Source: Joostella atrarenae
GTDB taxonomy: Bacteria > Bacteroidota > Bacteroidia > Flavobacteriales > Flavobacteriaceae
Length of the DNA stretch: 64,000 bases
Assembly (NCBI RefSeq): GCF_021764745.1
Contig: NZ_JAETXX010000013.1
Coordinates: 1 to 64,000, forward strand
Direction of reading: 5' to 3'
Part shown: positions 8,777 through 17,421 of the stretch, in pieces
Position numbering within the stretch: position 1 is the first letter of the stretch
How the letters are laid out: every line of letters starts with the position of its first letter
Notes under the pieces: model-generated
Database searches by the model: none
What the model was told of the DNA's origin: nothing
Seen by the model: the letters and a program-made list of their open reading frames with translations, nothing else
Translations under genes and position numbers: made by a program

Positions 8777-10781
8777 ACCATAAAATAAAGGATAAATTTA
8801 TAAATGCGTTTCTACCCCTACGTGGGATGTTATTCCAATCTGAATATGTAGAATAATTAGTATCTAAAAGGTTTTCTATACCATATTTAAGCACTAATTT
8901 ATTATTCCCTAGCATGAAGTTATTACCAAAAGACACATTTAATATTCCATATCCTGGAGTTTCGTCTTCTCCATAATTCTGACTATATCTCGATTGGTTA
9001 GCATTTCCCTGCAATTGCAAAGAAGCATTAAACTTAGATGTTCCATAAGATAATTCAGCCAAATAAGAAAATGGACTTATTAAAGGGAGGTTCTCCCCTT
9101 CATCTGTCACTCCATAATTATAACCTACTCCAGCATTAAGAGAAAGCTTCGAAGAAAAATCATATTGCGCATTAAGGAATGCATCAAAAATAGAAGCATG
9201 AGATAATGATGAATACATTCTAACACCATCCGCTCCGATTGTCATCGCTGCTATATCTTCATTAATTTCTCCAATAATATAATTTTTAATATAAAAATAA
9301 GAAGAAGAAACTCCCACAGTAAAATCACCTTTTTTCACATTAAAATTAAAATTAAGCTCAGTAGATTTCTCTTTCTCTAAATCTGGATTACCGATATAAT
9401 CATAATTATCAAAGCTATTAAACAAGAAAAAACCATATCCTTCACTAACAGAAGGAGCTCTTTCTCCATAAGCCAATCCAAAAGATAAATCATACCATTC
9501 CTTTTGCAAAGCATATGTTGCAGCGATACTGCTTAATAATCTATTTTGCTCTTGCTCGATCTCTGGATAAAATATTTTTAAACTCTCATACCCTACATCT
9601 TCAGCTATTCTATTATGTTGATACCCTATACGTAAAGTTCCAGTAAGCGATTGCGATTCTGTAATATGAAATTCATCTTTAAAATAAGCTCCAGAATATA
9701 ATGTTCTTACATCTGGCCATGTGTACATAAACATTTCTGGCTGGCTAGGATCATTAGGATACATTGTCATTTCTGCCAAAGACTTATTATAGTATCCATT
9801 TAAATTGAACATCATTTCATGGTCATTTTTATCAAATTTTAATTTTGAATAAAAACCATAAGTATCACTCCAGCCCGGCATATCCATCCTAATAGGGACA
9901 TCTGGTCTTTTAGAATCGTCCATAATATGTGTTACCTTATTATAGTAAATCTTAGACTCCCAATCTTTAATTTTAGCTTCTGAATTTTGATAATGGTGAC
10001 TTACAGAAGTAATAATCCCTTCAGCCAAAGAAACATCCATTGGTAATGCGGGATATCCAACATCTGTTGCTCGGTCATAAATTATTTGCGAGTGCAAACT
10101 ATTATCATCATTTATTTTATAACCAGCTTGCAATGCTATATTATATTTCTGAAACTGAGAATAAAGCACTTCTTCGTTGTTTCCTGCATCATAGTTATCC
10201 GCTTTCCTGAAAATCCCATCTACATCAACATAAAACTTATCTCCACCATATTTCGCTTTTAAGCCTCCTATTCTATAGTTTCCATTTGTTTCATATCCTA
10301 AATCTGTAGTCAATGCAAATCCAGATCCAAAGCTAGGGTGTTTTAAGCTAAGGTCCACAGCTCCTCCTACACTCTGTCCGTTTTCTACACCACTCTGTCC
10401 TGATGATATTTTAATTTCAGATAAATTGGAAATATCAACATATGAAGTCACCGGATCCATTTTATCGGTACAAGCGCCAAAAATCTGCATCCCATCTATG
10501 GTTACAGATAGACGCTCGCTAGACATATTATTTACACTTGGTTCCCAAGCATAAGCTCCTCTTTTAATGAGATTAACACGATTTGCAGTCTCTAGATAAT
10601 CATCTACACTTCCTAGCGCTTTATCTTCTTGATAATTACTTAATTTCTTATTACCAATAACTATAACTTCACTTAAAAAATTTGTAGAGTCTTTTACAAA
10701 AAAAGGATACTCTTGACCGCTAGCTTTTTGCAAAAAAATAGCTAGTAGCACTATACTAAAAATTAGCTTCTTCATCTTCAA
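8775..10781 (-). CDS. TonB-dependent receptor, copper receptor (OprC/NosA) type
   Basis: A 668-residue outer-membrane receptor with a signal peptide (ending about ASGQ, residue 23), a plug domain (about 35-150) and a 22-strand-like barrel ending in an aromatic residue (SFILW). The plug motif FGACTDKMDPVTSYV resembles the H/F-GAC-x-MDPPTSYI motif of the copper receptors OprC and NosA, so copper uptake is likelier than siderophore uptake. It is the last gene behind a Met/His-rich YtkA-like lipoprotein and a small Cys-containing membrane protein, which fits metal handling. Ligand assignment is inference. Confidence 0.85.
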   Translation of the reverse strand: MKMKKLIFSIVLLAIFLQKASGQEYPFFVKDSTNFLSEVIVIGNKKLSNYQEDKALGSVDDYLETANRVNLIKRGAYAWEPSVNNMSSERLSVTIDGMQIFGACTDKMDPVTSYVDISNLSEIKISSGQSGVENGQSVGGAVDLSLKHPSFGSGFALTTDLGYETNGNYRIGGLKAKYGGDKFYVDVDGIFRKADNYDAGNNEEVLYSQFQKYNIALQAGYKINDDNSLHSQIIYDRATDVGYPALPMDVSLAEGIITSVSHHYQNSEAKIKDWESKIYYNKVTHIMDDSKRPDVPIRMDMPGWSDTYGFYSKLKFDKNDHEMMFNLNGYYNKSLAEMTMYPNDPSQPEMFMYTWPDVRTLYSGAYFKDEFHITESQSLTGTLRIGYQHNRIAEDVGYESLKIFYPEIEQEQNRLLSSIAATYALQKEWYDLSFGLAYGERAPSVSEGYGFFLFNSFDNYDYIGNPDLEKEKSTELNFNFNVKKGDFTVGVSSSYFYIKNYIIGEINEDIAAMTIGADGVRMYSSLSHASIFDAFLNAQYDFSSKLSLNAGVGYNYGVTDEGENLPLISPFSYLAELSYGTSKFNASLQLQGNANQSRYSQNYGEDETPGYGILNVSFGNNFMLGNNKLVLKYGIENLLDTNYSTYSDWNNIPRRGRNAFINLSFILW

Positions 10782-10808
10782 TAAATTTTTACCCTAATTA
10801 AAATCAAA

Positions 10809-10873
10809 CTCGCCCTGATGAATCTCCTCACTATTATATAAATAGAAGACCTAATAAAAATCACCAAGGCGAA
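10809..10873 (-). promoter_or_regulatory. Intercistronic hairpin between lipoprotein and TonB receptor
   Basis: The arms 10809-10821 (CTCGCCCTGATGA) and 10861-10873 (TCACCAAGGCGAA) pair over 13 positions, counting G-U pairs. An inner stem CTATT (10831-10835) with AATAG (10841-10845) tops it. On the minus-strand mRNA this lies between two cistrons, 27 bases before the receptor ATG. It could stabilise the upstream mRNA, attenuate, or set the expression ratio. Confidence 0.4.
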
Positions 10874-10879
10874 TTCTAT

Positions 10880-11734
10880 TTAGAATATCAATTCTAGGTA
10901 TAAGCTACCCTTATCTCCATCTTCTTCTGTAACATCATCTCCAGCTATTAAAGTCCCATCTTCATCATAAACTTTTAAGTTTAGTGTCCAATAACCCGTC
11001 ATGGTAAGTGATAAATCTCCGTGATACATTTCATCTGAAGAAGTATATGTTAAATCTGTATTATTTGGTGAGCTATGATTTCCCATATCTGGCATTCTAG
11101 GATCTAAACCGATGGTATAATCTTCAACTTCAGGAAAGCTCATCATACTTTCCATTTCATAAAGACCAACAACCATTTCATTAACCCCAATAATTGGTTC
11201 TGAAGGCTCTACAAGTGCTAAAACATATCTTTTACTAGTATCGTCACTGAATACAATTACATTTTGAGTTTCACTTCTATTGACCGTAATTGTAGAAGAG
11301 GCTTCATACGCTGCATTGTCTATGGTATAATCAAGGGATAACGTCCATCCAGAACCGTCATCATTTGTCATCTGAAAAACTATATACCCATTATATAGTG
11401 TATTATAATTATCCATTTTATCAACATCAGATGCAGGACACGAATGAGACATTGTTTCCATATCCATTACTGGACTCCAGTCTATATCTGCATTTTCAAC
11501 ATATTGTTCTGTAGATTTATCAAGGATTCTTGTTGTAATATTATTGTATCCAGTTTCGAAATCTCCAGTTTCGGTATAAAGCTCAATGATATGCGTATCA
11601 TTTTCAATGCTTTCTACCAATTGTAACTCTTCAATTTCATCTATAATATTTAAATCATTGCTATCATCATCATTAGAACATGAAGTAGCAAAAACAGCAG
11701 TAAAAAGAACGGGAATTATATATTTTAATTTCAT
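10880..11734 (-). CDS. YtkA-like Met/His-rich lipoprotein, probable copper handling
   Basis: A 284-residue lipoprotein (lipobox ATSC, Cys19, then an Asp/Asn-rich linker). Two units resemble the YtkA/FixH fold: one with TGYNNITTRILD followed by PVMDMETMSHSCP (88-100), a second with LDPRMPDMGNHSSP, each ending in a short beta segment such as MTGYWTLNLKVYD. Met/His clusters of the MxM...H kind often bind Cu(I)/Cu(II). It sits between the small membrane protein gene and the copper-type TonB receptor, about 100 bp from each. A copper chaperone or periplasmic sensor role is inferred, not shown. Confidence 0.65.
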   Translation of the reverse strand: MKLKYIIPVLFTAVFATSCSNDDDSNDLNIIDEIEELQLVESIENDTHIIELYTETGDFETGYNNITTRILDKSTEQYVENADIDWSPVMDMETMSHSCPASDVDKMDNYNTLYNGYIVFQMTNDDGSGWTLSLDYTIDNAAYEASSTITVNRSETQNVIVFSDDTSKRYVLALVEPSEPIIGVNEMVVGLYEMESMMSFPEVEDYTIGLDPRMPDMGNHSSPNNTDLTYTSSDEMYHGDLSLTMTGYWTLNLKVYDEDGTLIAGDDVTEEDGDKGSLYLELIF

Positions 11735-11851
11735 CTTAATTTATTTGATAAGTTTATATTCAATATATGGTATACGGTGGCTTTTACATTTTTATAACCA
11801 TAAAAATGCATTCTTAAATTTTAAGAAGATAATTCTTAATTTATATTGCGA

Positions 11852-12244
11852 TTAGCAATTAGGAGGAGGTGTTTCGATATCCAAATAACTAGATTGAACA
11901 TAGTTATTCTTGTACATTTTAATTGAAAGCTGAGTATCAGCAGTACTTATCTGTTCTTTAGGATTAGAAGAATTAGAGGTTAAATAAAACACATCTAAAA
12001 CAAGTTTCCTTTCGGAAGGAATTTCTTTATCTGATTGTTGCTCATGCGATAATGAGATTTGCTTTGCCAAATAACATTTACCATTACAACCTAATTGGTT
12101 TTCTTTTTGAATACAAAGTACTTTTGCTATATAGCTCTGATTCGCTAAAAAATTTCCAAAAATGAATAGGGTATTGAAATTGTTAATCAACAATACAATC
12201 ACCAAAAAAAATACTGTAATATTTCGTGATATGACCCTAAACAT
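11852..12244 (-). CDS. Small membrane protein with Cys motif, first gene of the copper-type operon
   Basis: A 130-residue protein with one N-terminal hydrophobic helix (about 8-35) and a soluble part containing CIQKENQLGCNGKCYLAKQ, where three cysteines lie close together, and a final Cys (PPPNC). No named family was recognised. The Cys cluster and the neighbours suggest metal binding. A TATTTTTG -7 element at 12249-12256 lies only 5 bp before the ATG, so either the mRNA is leaderless or the true promoter is elsewhere. Confidence 0.6.
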   Translation of the reverse strand: MFRVISRNITVFFLVIVLLINNFNTLFIFGNFLANQSYIAKVLCIQKENQLGCNGKCYLAKQISLSHEQQSDKEIPSERKLVLDVFYLTSNSSNPKEQISTADTQLSIKMYKNNYVQSSYLDIETPPPNC

Positions 12245-12248
12245 GCAG

Positions 12249-12256
12249 CAAAAATA
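12249..12256 (-). promoter_or_regulatory. -7-like element (TATTTTTG) next to the small membrane gene
   Basis: On the minus strand this reads TATTTTTG. Its distance to the ATG at 12244 would give an mRNA starting at or just at the start codon. No TTG stands at the right distance (the nearest is 11 bases away). It is recorded because it bears on the start choice. Confidence 0.3.
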
Positions 12257-12324
12257 CGACTATTTCGCAATTACTTACATGATAAAAATCATAGATTTTT
12301 GTAGGATGGAAAAGTTGTATAATA

Positions 12325-13653
12325 TTAGGTTTTCTGCTGCTTCTTTTTGGCTGCAGGAAAGAGCACATTGTTTAAAATGAGTCGGTATCCAGGTGAGTTT
12401 GGATGCAATTCTAATTCTGTTTTCGGGTCTCCAACATGATGTTGATAATCTTCAGGATCATGGCCTCCATAAAAAGTAAAAAAACCTTTTCCTTTAATTC
12501 CATGAATATAACGAGCCTCCCCATTTATTTTATTTTCTCCTAACACTAAAACTGTAGGACGGATAGTGGCTGGATCGTATGCTGTTGTTTGCCCCATAAA
12601 ACCTTTTACCAAAGCAGTATGATTTTGACAAAGCATGGTTGGAATCGGATCCCATTTTGCTGAAAATTCCATCAGCGTAAAATAATCTGTTTCTTTTTGA
12701 ACACTCTCTCTTTTTTGAGTCATATCGATAGAAGAAAACTCATATTCCATAGGGTCTCTTTCCAAGAGAAAATCTCGAAAGGCAAAGGTCTTAGAAAAAT
12801 TAAGTTTCGATTGATAATTTGGCTCAGAGGGATCACCATCAAACATCGGCTCACAGATATCAGTTTCTGATGCTGCTAGAGCGATATCAAAACTATCGGT
12901 AGCAGAGCACATAGCAAACATAAACCCTCCACCAACTACATAATCTCTAATACTCGATGCGACTGCAAGCTTTTCTTCAGAAACTTTATTATATCCTAAT
13001 TCAGCAGCCAGTTCTTCAGCTTTCTTTTTATCATTTATATACCATGGAGTAGCTCGATAAGCTCCATAAAACTTTCCAAATTGTCCTGTAAAATCTTCAT
13101 GATGTAAATGCAACCAATCGTATAACAATAATTTATCTTGCAACACTTCCGTATCATAAACAACATCATAAGGAATTTCTGCATAGGTAAGAACCATCGT
13201 TACGGCATCATCCCATGGCAAACTCCCTTTAGGAGAATAAACTGCTATTTTCGGTGCTTTTTCAAGAACAACAGACTCTTGATTTTTAGATGGACTGCTA
13301 ATTTCCTCTAGTATTACTTCCGCCTTTGCATCAGATAAAATTTCAAAAGAAACCCCTCTAATTTGACACTCTTTCCTTGTAGCTTCTGTATCAGAAATTA
13401 AAAAAGATCCTCCACGGTAATTAAGCAACCATTTTACTTTTTCATTTTTTGCCAATACCCAATAAGTAATTCCATAGGCTTTTAAATGGTCTTCTTGGGT
13501 TTCTACATCCATAGGAATAAGAATATAAGAAGCAAAAGAAAATTGCATTGTTAATAGCAACAAAAAAAAGAGTATCCACTTATTAGCGGGATACTCTTTT
13601 TTGGTTATATATTTAGTAAACTTAGGTAGTAACATTAAATCTTTCAGTTTCAT
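12325..13653 (-). CDS. Conserved exported Bacteroidota protein (often labelled asparagine synthetase B)
   Basis: A 442-residue protein. After a long basic N-terminus it has a hydrophobic segment WILFFLLLLTMQFSFA (about 26-41), then SYILIPMDVETQEDHLKAYG. Relatives in Flavobacteriaceae carry the name asparagine synthetase B, but no ATP-pyrophosphatase motif (SGGxDS) is visible, so that name is doubtful. The middle (KIAVYSPKGSLPWDDAV, VVGGGFMFAMCSATDSF) could be a class I amidotransferase-like or flavodoxin-like fold. The start is uncertain: codons 18-31 fall in the probable purD terminator, so the used start may be downstream of that hairpin. Function unknown. Confidence 0.65.
   Translation of the reverse strand: MKLKDLMLLPKFTKYITKKEYPANKWILFFLLLLTMQFSFASYILIPMDVETQEDHLKAYGITYWVLAKNEKVKWLLNYRGGSFLISDTEATRKECQIRGVSFEILSDAKAEVILEEISSPSKNQESVVLEKAPKIAVYSPKGSLPWDDAVTMVLTYAEIPYDVVYDTEVLQDKLLLYDWLHLHHEDFTGQFGKFYGAYRATPWYINDKKKAEELAAELGYNKVSEEKLAVASSIRDYVVGGGFMFAMCSATDSFDIALAASETDICEPMFDGDPSEPNYQSKLNFSKTFAFRDFLLERDPMEYEFSSIDMTQKRESVQKETDYFTLMEFSAKWDPIPTMLCQNHTALVKGFMGQTTAYDPATIRPTVLVLGENKINGEARYIHGIKGKGFFTFYGGHDPEDYQHHVGDPKTELELHPNSPGYRLILNNVLFPAAKKKQQKT
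13564..13602 (-). terminator. Probable purD terminator inside the next reading frame
   Basis: GAGTATCC (13570-13577) pairs with GGATACTC (13589-13596) around an 11-nt loop; flanking A6 and T6 tracts extend the stem. It is downstream of purD (stop at 13688) and has the form of an intrinsic terminator on both strands. It overlaps codons of the N-terminal region of the downstream reading frame. Confidence 0.7.
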
Positions 13654-13687
13654 ATCGACATTGTCATATTCTAACTGAAAAATACAA

Positions 13688-14959
13688 TTATAAATCGAAA
13701 CCTAAGTCTTTTCTATAATTCATTTTATCGAAAGAAATTTTTTCAATACTGTTATATGAAGTTTTTAGAGCCTCTTTAAAATCAGCTCCAAAAGAAGTTA
13801 CAGCCAACACACGACCTCCAGAAGATACCACTTTATTATCTTTTAGCTGTGTTCCTGCATGAAAAACTATAGAATCTTCTACATTCTCAAAACCAGTAAT
13901 CTCCTTACCTTTTTCGTATGCCTCAGGATATCCGCCAGAAACTGCCACGATTGTAGTTGCTGTACGCTGGTCTAACTCCAAAGAAACTTCATTTAAAGTA
14001 CCATTAGCAACTGCTTGAAGAAGTGTTACCATATCATTTTTAACACGAGGTAAAACAACTTCTGTTTCTGGATCTCCCATACGCACATTATATTCAATAA
14101 CATAAGGTTCATCCCCCACTTTTATGAGTCCGATAAATACAAATCCTTTATATGGAATTTCATCTTTTTGGAAACCTTCAATAGTTGGTTTTACGATTCG
14201 GTCTTCTATTTTTTGCATAAAAGTAGCATCAGCAAACGGCACTGGGGAGATAGCTCCCATTCCACCAGTATTTAAACCAGTATCCCCTTCTCCAATACGC
14301 TTATAATCTTTGGCTGTAGGAAGTGTTATGTAATTTTTTCCGTCAGTTAAAACAAAGACACTAAGTTCTATTCCGCTTAAAAACTCTTCGATAACCACTT
14401 TAGCACTCGCATTTCCAAACTTAGCATCAACCAACATGCTTTTAAGTTCTGCCTTAGCCTCTTCAATATCATCTAAAATCAAAACTCCTTTTCCAGCGGC
14501 TAGTCCATCTGCTTTTAAAACATAAGGCGCTTTCAAAGTCTCTAAAAAAGCATATCCAGCTTCTAAACTTTCAGAAGTAAAACTTTGATAAGCTGCAGTT
14601 GGAACATTATGGCGTGCCATAAATTCTTTAGCAAACTCCTTACTCCCTTCTAAAATAGCTCCATTTTTTTGCGGTCCAATTACTGGAATGTTCTTTAGCT
14701 CTTCATCGTCTAAAAAGAAATCATGAACTCCTTGTACTAATGGATCTTCTGGACCTACAACTACCATTTCTATTTTCTCCGCTAATACTAGCTTTTTTAT
14801 AGCAGGGAAATCAGTTACCGAAATAGGCACATTGGTTGCGATCTTCGCTGTACCTGCATTTCCAGGTGCAACAAACAGCTTTGTGCTTTTATCACTTTGT
14901 GCTATTTTCCAAGCAAATGTATGTTCTCTACCTCCAGAACCAAGAATAAGGATGTTCAT
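13688..14959 (-). CDS. purD: Phosphoribosylamine-glycine ligase (GAR synthetase)
   Basis: Catalyses step 2 of purine synthesis, joining glycine to phosphoribosylamine with ATP. The 423-residue length is normal. The N-terminal MNILILGSGGREHTFAWK is the family hallmark. The ATP-grasp core is seen as PYVLKADGLAAGKGV, NTGGMGAISP and YNVRMGDPETEVVLPR. A TAACTTTG -7 element lies upstream on the minus strand at 14996-15003. It stands apart from the other purine genes in the window (purU, purM). Confidence 0.97.
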   Translation of the reverse strand: MNILILGSGGREHTFAWKIAQSDKSTKLFVAPGNAGTAKIATNVPISVTDFPAIKKLVLAEKIEMVVVGPEDPLVQGVHDFFLDDEELKNIPVIGPQKNGAILEGSKEFAKEFMARHNVPTAAYQSFTSESLEAGYAFLETLKAPYVLKADGLAAGKGVLILDDIEEAKAELKSMLVDAKFGNASAKVVIEEFLSGIELSVFVLTDGKNYITLPTAKDYKRIGEGDTGLNTGGMGAISPVPFADATFMQKIEDRIVKPTIEGFQKDEIPYKGFVFIGLIKVGDEPYVIEYNVRMGDPETEVVLPRVKNDMVTLLQAVANGTLNEVSLELDQRTATTIVAVSGGYPEAYEKGKEITGFENVEDSIVFHAGTQLKDNKVVSSGGRVLAVTSFGADFKEALKTSYNSIEKISFDKMNYRKDLGFDL

Positions 14960-15265
14960 TTCTACTGAAATTAAATTGACTTTTATTTAAAACATCAAAG
15001 TTACACCCAGCAGCGCCAAAAACATAATTTATATGTAAAAAGTTTTGGAGTTGGATTTACACTAACATATTATTTATAATCTATAAAAAATTAAATATAG
15101 TACTATCAACTACAACCTACAGAATGCACAAAACACAACACAATAACTATATACAAAGGTGAAAAATAAATATTTCACACAGTAAATCTCTTATTTAGAA
15201 TAATTTCACATATAGAATTTATACCTATATTTGGAGTATATAAATAACATAAAATTTAAAATATC
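14960..15265. other. Divergent intergenic region purD / repeat lipoprotein
   Basis: Holds two -7 elements: TAACTTTG on the minus strand (14996-15003, for purD) and TATATTTG on the plus strand (15226-15233, 33 bp before the lipoprotein ATG). The -33 positions are weak for both. No gene is seen in between. Confidence 0.55.
15226..15233 (+). promoter_or_regulatory. -7 element (TATATTTG) of the repeat lipoprotein gene
   Basis: A match to TAnnTTTG, 32 bp before the ATG at 15266. The -33 region, 19 bases upstream, reads TTT. Confidence 0.5.
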
Positions 15266-16438
15266 ATGAAAAAAGTACTACTACTACTTATTTTTAGTGC
15301 ATTTTTAATTGGATGCAGTAACGATGATGACAATTCTGATCTTCCTGAGATAGAAGATGCTACTTCCTTGAAAGTAAACACCGTAAATGGTTACACAAAT
15401 GTAATAACCGATGCTGATGGGAGAACCCTTTATTATTTCTCTAAAGATGTAAATGGAGAATCTGTATGTACTTCTGAAGGCTGCTTAAATACTTGGCCTC
15501 CATTTGAAGTTTCTAACATTGACGACTTAGAATTAAGTGATGCTATTGATGCCGAACTTATTGGTACAGTTACAAGTCCTAACGATAGCTCTATGTTACA
15601 AGTTACTTATAAAGGATGGCCATTATACTATTATGCGGATGATGAGAGTGTTGGAGATACCAATGGAGAAGGTGTTGGCGGAGTATGGTTTGTTGCAAAA
15701 ACAGATTACAACTTATTTACTGCCAATAAATCAATTATTGATGATGAAGATTCTATAAACTATTTTGTAGACGACCAAGGAAAAACATTGTATTATTTTA
15801 CTAGAGATTTTTCTGGTGAAAGTATGTGTACAGATAATCCTGATAGCGCTATAAATGGTTTAACTTGTATAGAAAGATGGCCTGCATACTACAGTGAAGA
15901 TATTGTAACTACAAGCCTTCATGAGTCGGAAGACTTTGGTGAAATAACAAGAGAAGATGGAACTATGCAAACTACTTATAAAGGTTGGCCTCTATATTAT
16001 TTTTACAATGATGAAAATGCAGGAGACACAAATGGAGAAGGAGCTGGAAATGTATGGTTTGTAATGAGTCCTGACTACAACGTTATGTTGGTTACTAAAA
16101 CAGTAAATGATGAAAGACAAGACTATATTGCTGACATTAACGGAATGTCATTATATACATTTGATAATGATACTACCATGAATGAAAGTGTTTGTTATGA
16201 TGGTTGTGCAGAAGTTTGGCCTCCATTTTATGAAGAGGAAGTAGTTGGACCATCGATATTAGATACAGATGATTTTGCTATTTTTGAACGTACTGATACA
16301 ACTGGTGGAGGAGATGACAGTAATAAACAAATTAGTTATAAAGGAATGCCATTATACTACTTTGCAAACGATAATACATTTGGAGACACTAACGGACATG
16401 GAGTTGGGGATGTTTGGTTTTTAGCCGAAGGAAATTAA
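15266..16438 (+). CDS. Lipoprotein with three secreted repeats (PF03640-like)
   Basis: A 390-residue lipoprotein (lipobox IGC, Cys17, Asp-rich linker). It has three tandem units (about 40-140, 148-265 and 275-390) of the secreted repeat of unknown function. Each starts with a LYYF-type strand (DGRTLYYFSKD, QGKTLYYFTRD, NGMSLYTFDND), has a Cys-containing segment leading to WPP or WPA, and ends in YKG.PLYY..D...GDTNG..V..VWF. Units of this type occur in surface lipoproteins of many bacteria; the function is not known. The Cys pairs may form disulfides. Single gene with its own promoter element and terminator. Confidence 0.8.
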   Translation: MKKVLLLLIFSAFLIGCSNDDDNSDLPEIEDATSLKVNTVNGYTNVITDADGRTLYYFSKDVNGESVCTSEGCLNTWPPFEVSNIDDLELSDAIDAELIGTVTSPNDSSMLQVTYKGWPLYYYADDESVGDTNGEGVGGVWFVAKTDYNLFTANKSIIDDEDSINYFVDDQGKTLYYFTRDFSGESMCTDNPDSAINGLTCIERWPAYYSEDIVTTSLHESEDFGEITREDGTMQTTYKGWPLYYFYNDENAGDTNGEGAGNVWFVMSPDYNVMLVTKTVNDERQDYIADINGMSLYTFDNDTTMNESVCYDGCAEVWPPFYEEEVVGPSILDTDDFAIFERTDTTGGGDDSNKQISYKGMPLYYFANDNTFGDTNGHGVGDVWFLAEGN

Positions 16439-16460
16439 TTTTAACTTTATCAGCTATAAA

Positions 16461-16504
16461 AAGCAAGGGTAGAAATAAAAATTTCTACCCTTGCTTTTTT
16501 TTTT
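16461..16504 (+). terminator. Strong intrinsic terminator after the repeat lipoprotein
   Basis: A perfect 16-bp stem, arms 16461-16476 and 16481-16496, with a 4-nt AAAA loop and a T run to 16504. It lies about 22 bp after the stop codon. Confidence 0.95.
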
Positions 16505-16680
16505 ATATCTCTTTATTTTTTTGACTATACAGCTGATAAGAGAAAAAACTATTCTCATTCCCTATTATGAAACTCATAAGTAAGGATTATTTTTACTTTA
16601 TGTAATTTCTACTTAATGGCGAAGCTTATTACATTTTACCTGAAAAAATAGAGTTGTGCAGTAGCGAAGCCTTAAATATT

Positions 16681-17190
16681 TCATTCTTGTTTCTTTTTAG
16701 GCTTTCTCCATTCGTTAATTTGCCAAAGCAATGAATACGCTGCTATGGCAAGCATTATACTATTAAATATTATTTGCTGCATAAAACCATCTGTATCCAT
16801 TTCTGTTTCTTCTTTTAAAGCATACCTCCCATTTATATTGGGGTGGTACCATATTAATAAAGAATCATTATGTTCCTCTAAATAATTAAGAGCCCCAATC
16901 GTTCTCATATATGTTTTTTTTGACATGAGCAAAGCTTCAGAATTGTCTTGTAGCTGAATATATTTTCCTTCATCATAATATAAAAAGTAAGTTGGAAGAT
17001 TCCCTCCCCCTTTTTTAGTACTTATAGGCCTGCTTTGTATTAGGGAGTCTATTTTCATTTTTTGTTTAACAAAATCCTCTTTATGCTTCACGTAATTAAA
17101 CTTCTCAAATAGATTTATAACTGTAAAGGGTGTCGCTAAAACATTAACAATCAGTAAAAACACAAAAATTATTTTTGCAATTTTCTTCAT
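16681..17190 (-). CDS. Unrecognised two-helix membrane protein
   Basis: 169 residues: a hydrophobic helix at about 5-25, a central non-cytoplasmic part (about 30-135) and a second helix at about 139-158 ending in a basic tail (EWRKPKKKQE). The layout TM-soluble-TM and the segment LIWYHPNINGRYAL loosely recall DUF3592-type proteins, but no firm family match was made. It lies about 230 bp downstream of the SprB-repeat gene on the same strand, and so could belong to the large surface cluster as an accessory or protective membrane protein; this is conjecture. Confidence 0.55.
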   Translation of the reverse strand: MKKIAKIIFVFLLIVNVLATPFTVINLFEKFNYVKHKEDFVKQKMKIDSLIQSRPISTKKGGGNLPTYFLYYDEGKYIQLQDNSEALLMSKKTYMRTIGALNYLEEHNDSLLIWYHPNINGRYALKEETEMDTDGFMQQIIFNSIMLAIAAYSLLWQINEWRKPKKKQE

Positions 17191-17421
17191 TTAATTAAAA
17201 TCGTTTTCCTATTTCGCTTATTTTAAGTTTATCCGTTATTGATATACTTTTTCTCCAATTAATTAATTCAAACTCCAAGTTCCTTTTTACTAATTTTTAA
17301 TTCATTTCTATAAAAAACTATCAAAATAAACATTGACTTTAGTAAATAAAAATTATTGTAATGTATATCTATTTAATAAATGTCATCTTCATTTTCCATT
17401 CAAAACTAAAAGGGTAGATAA

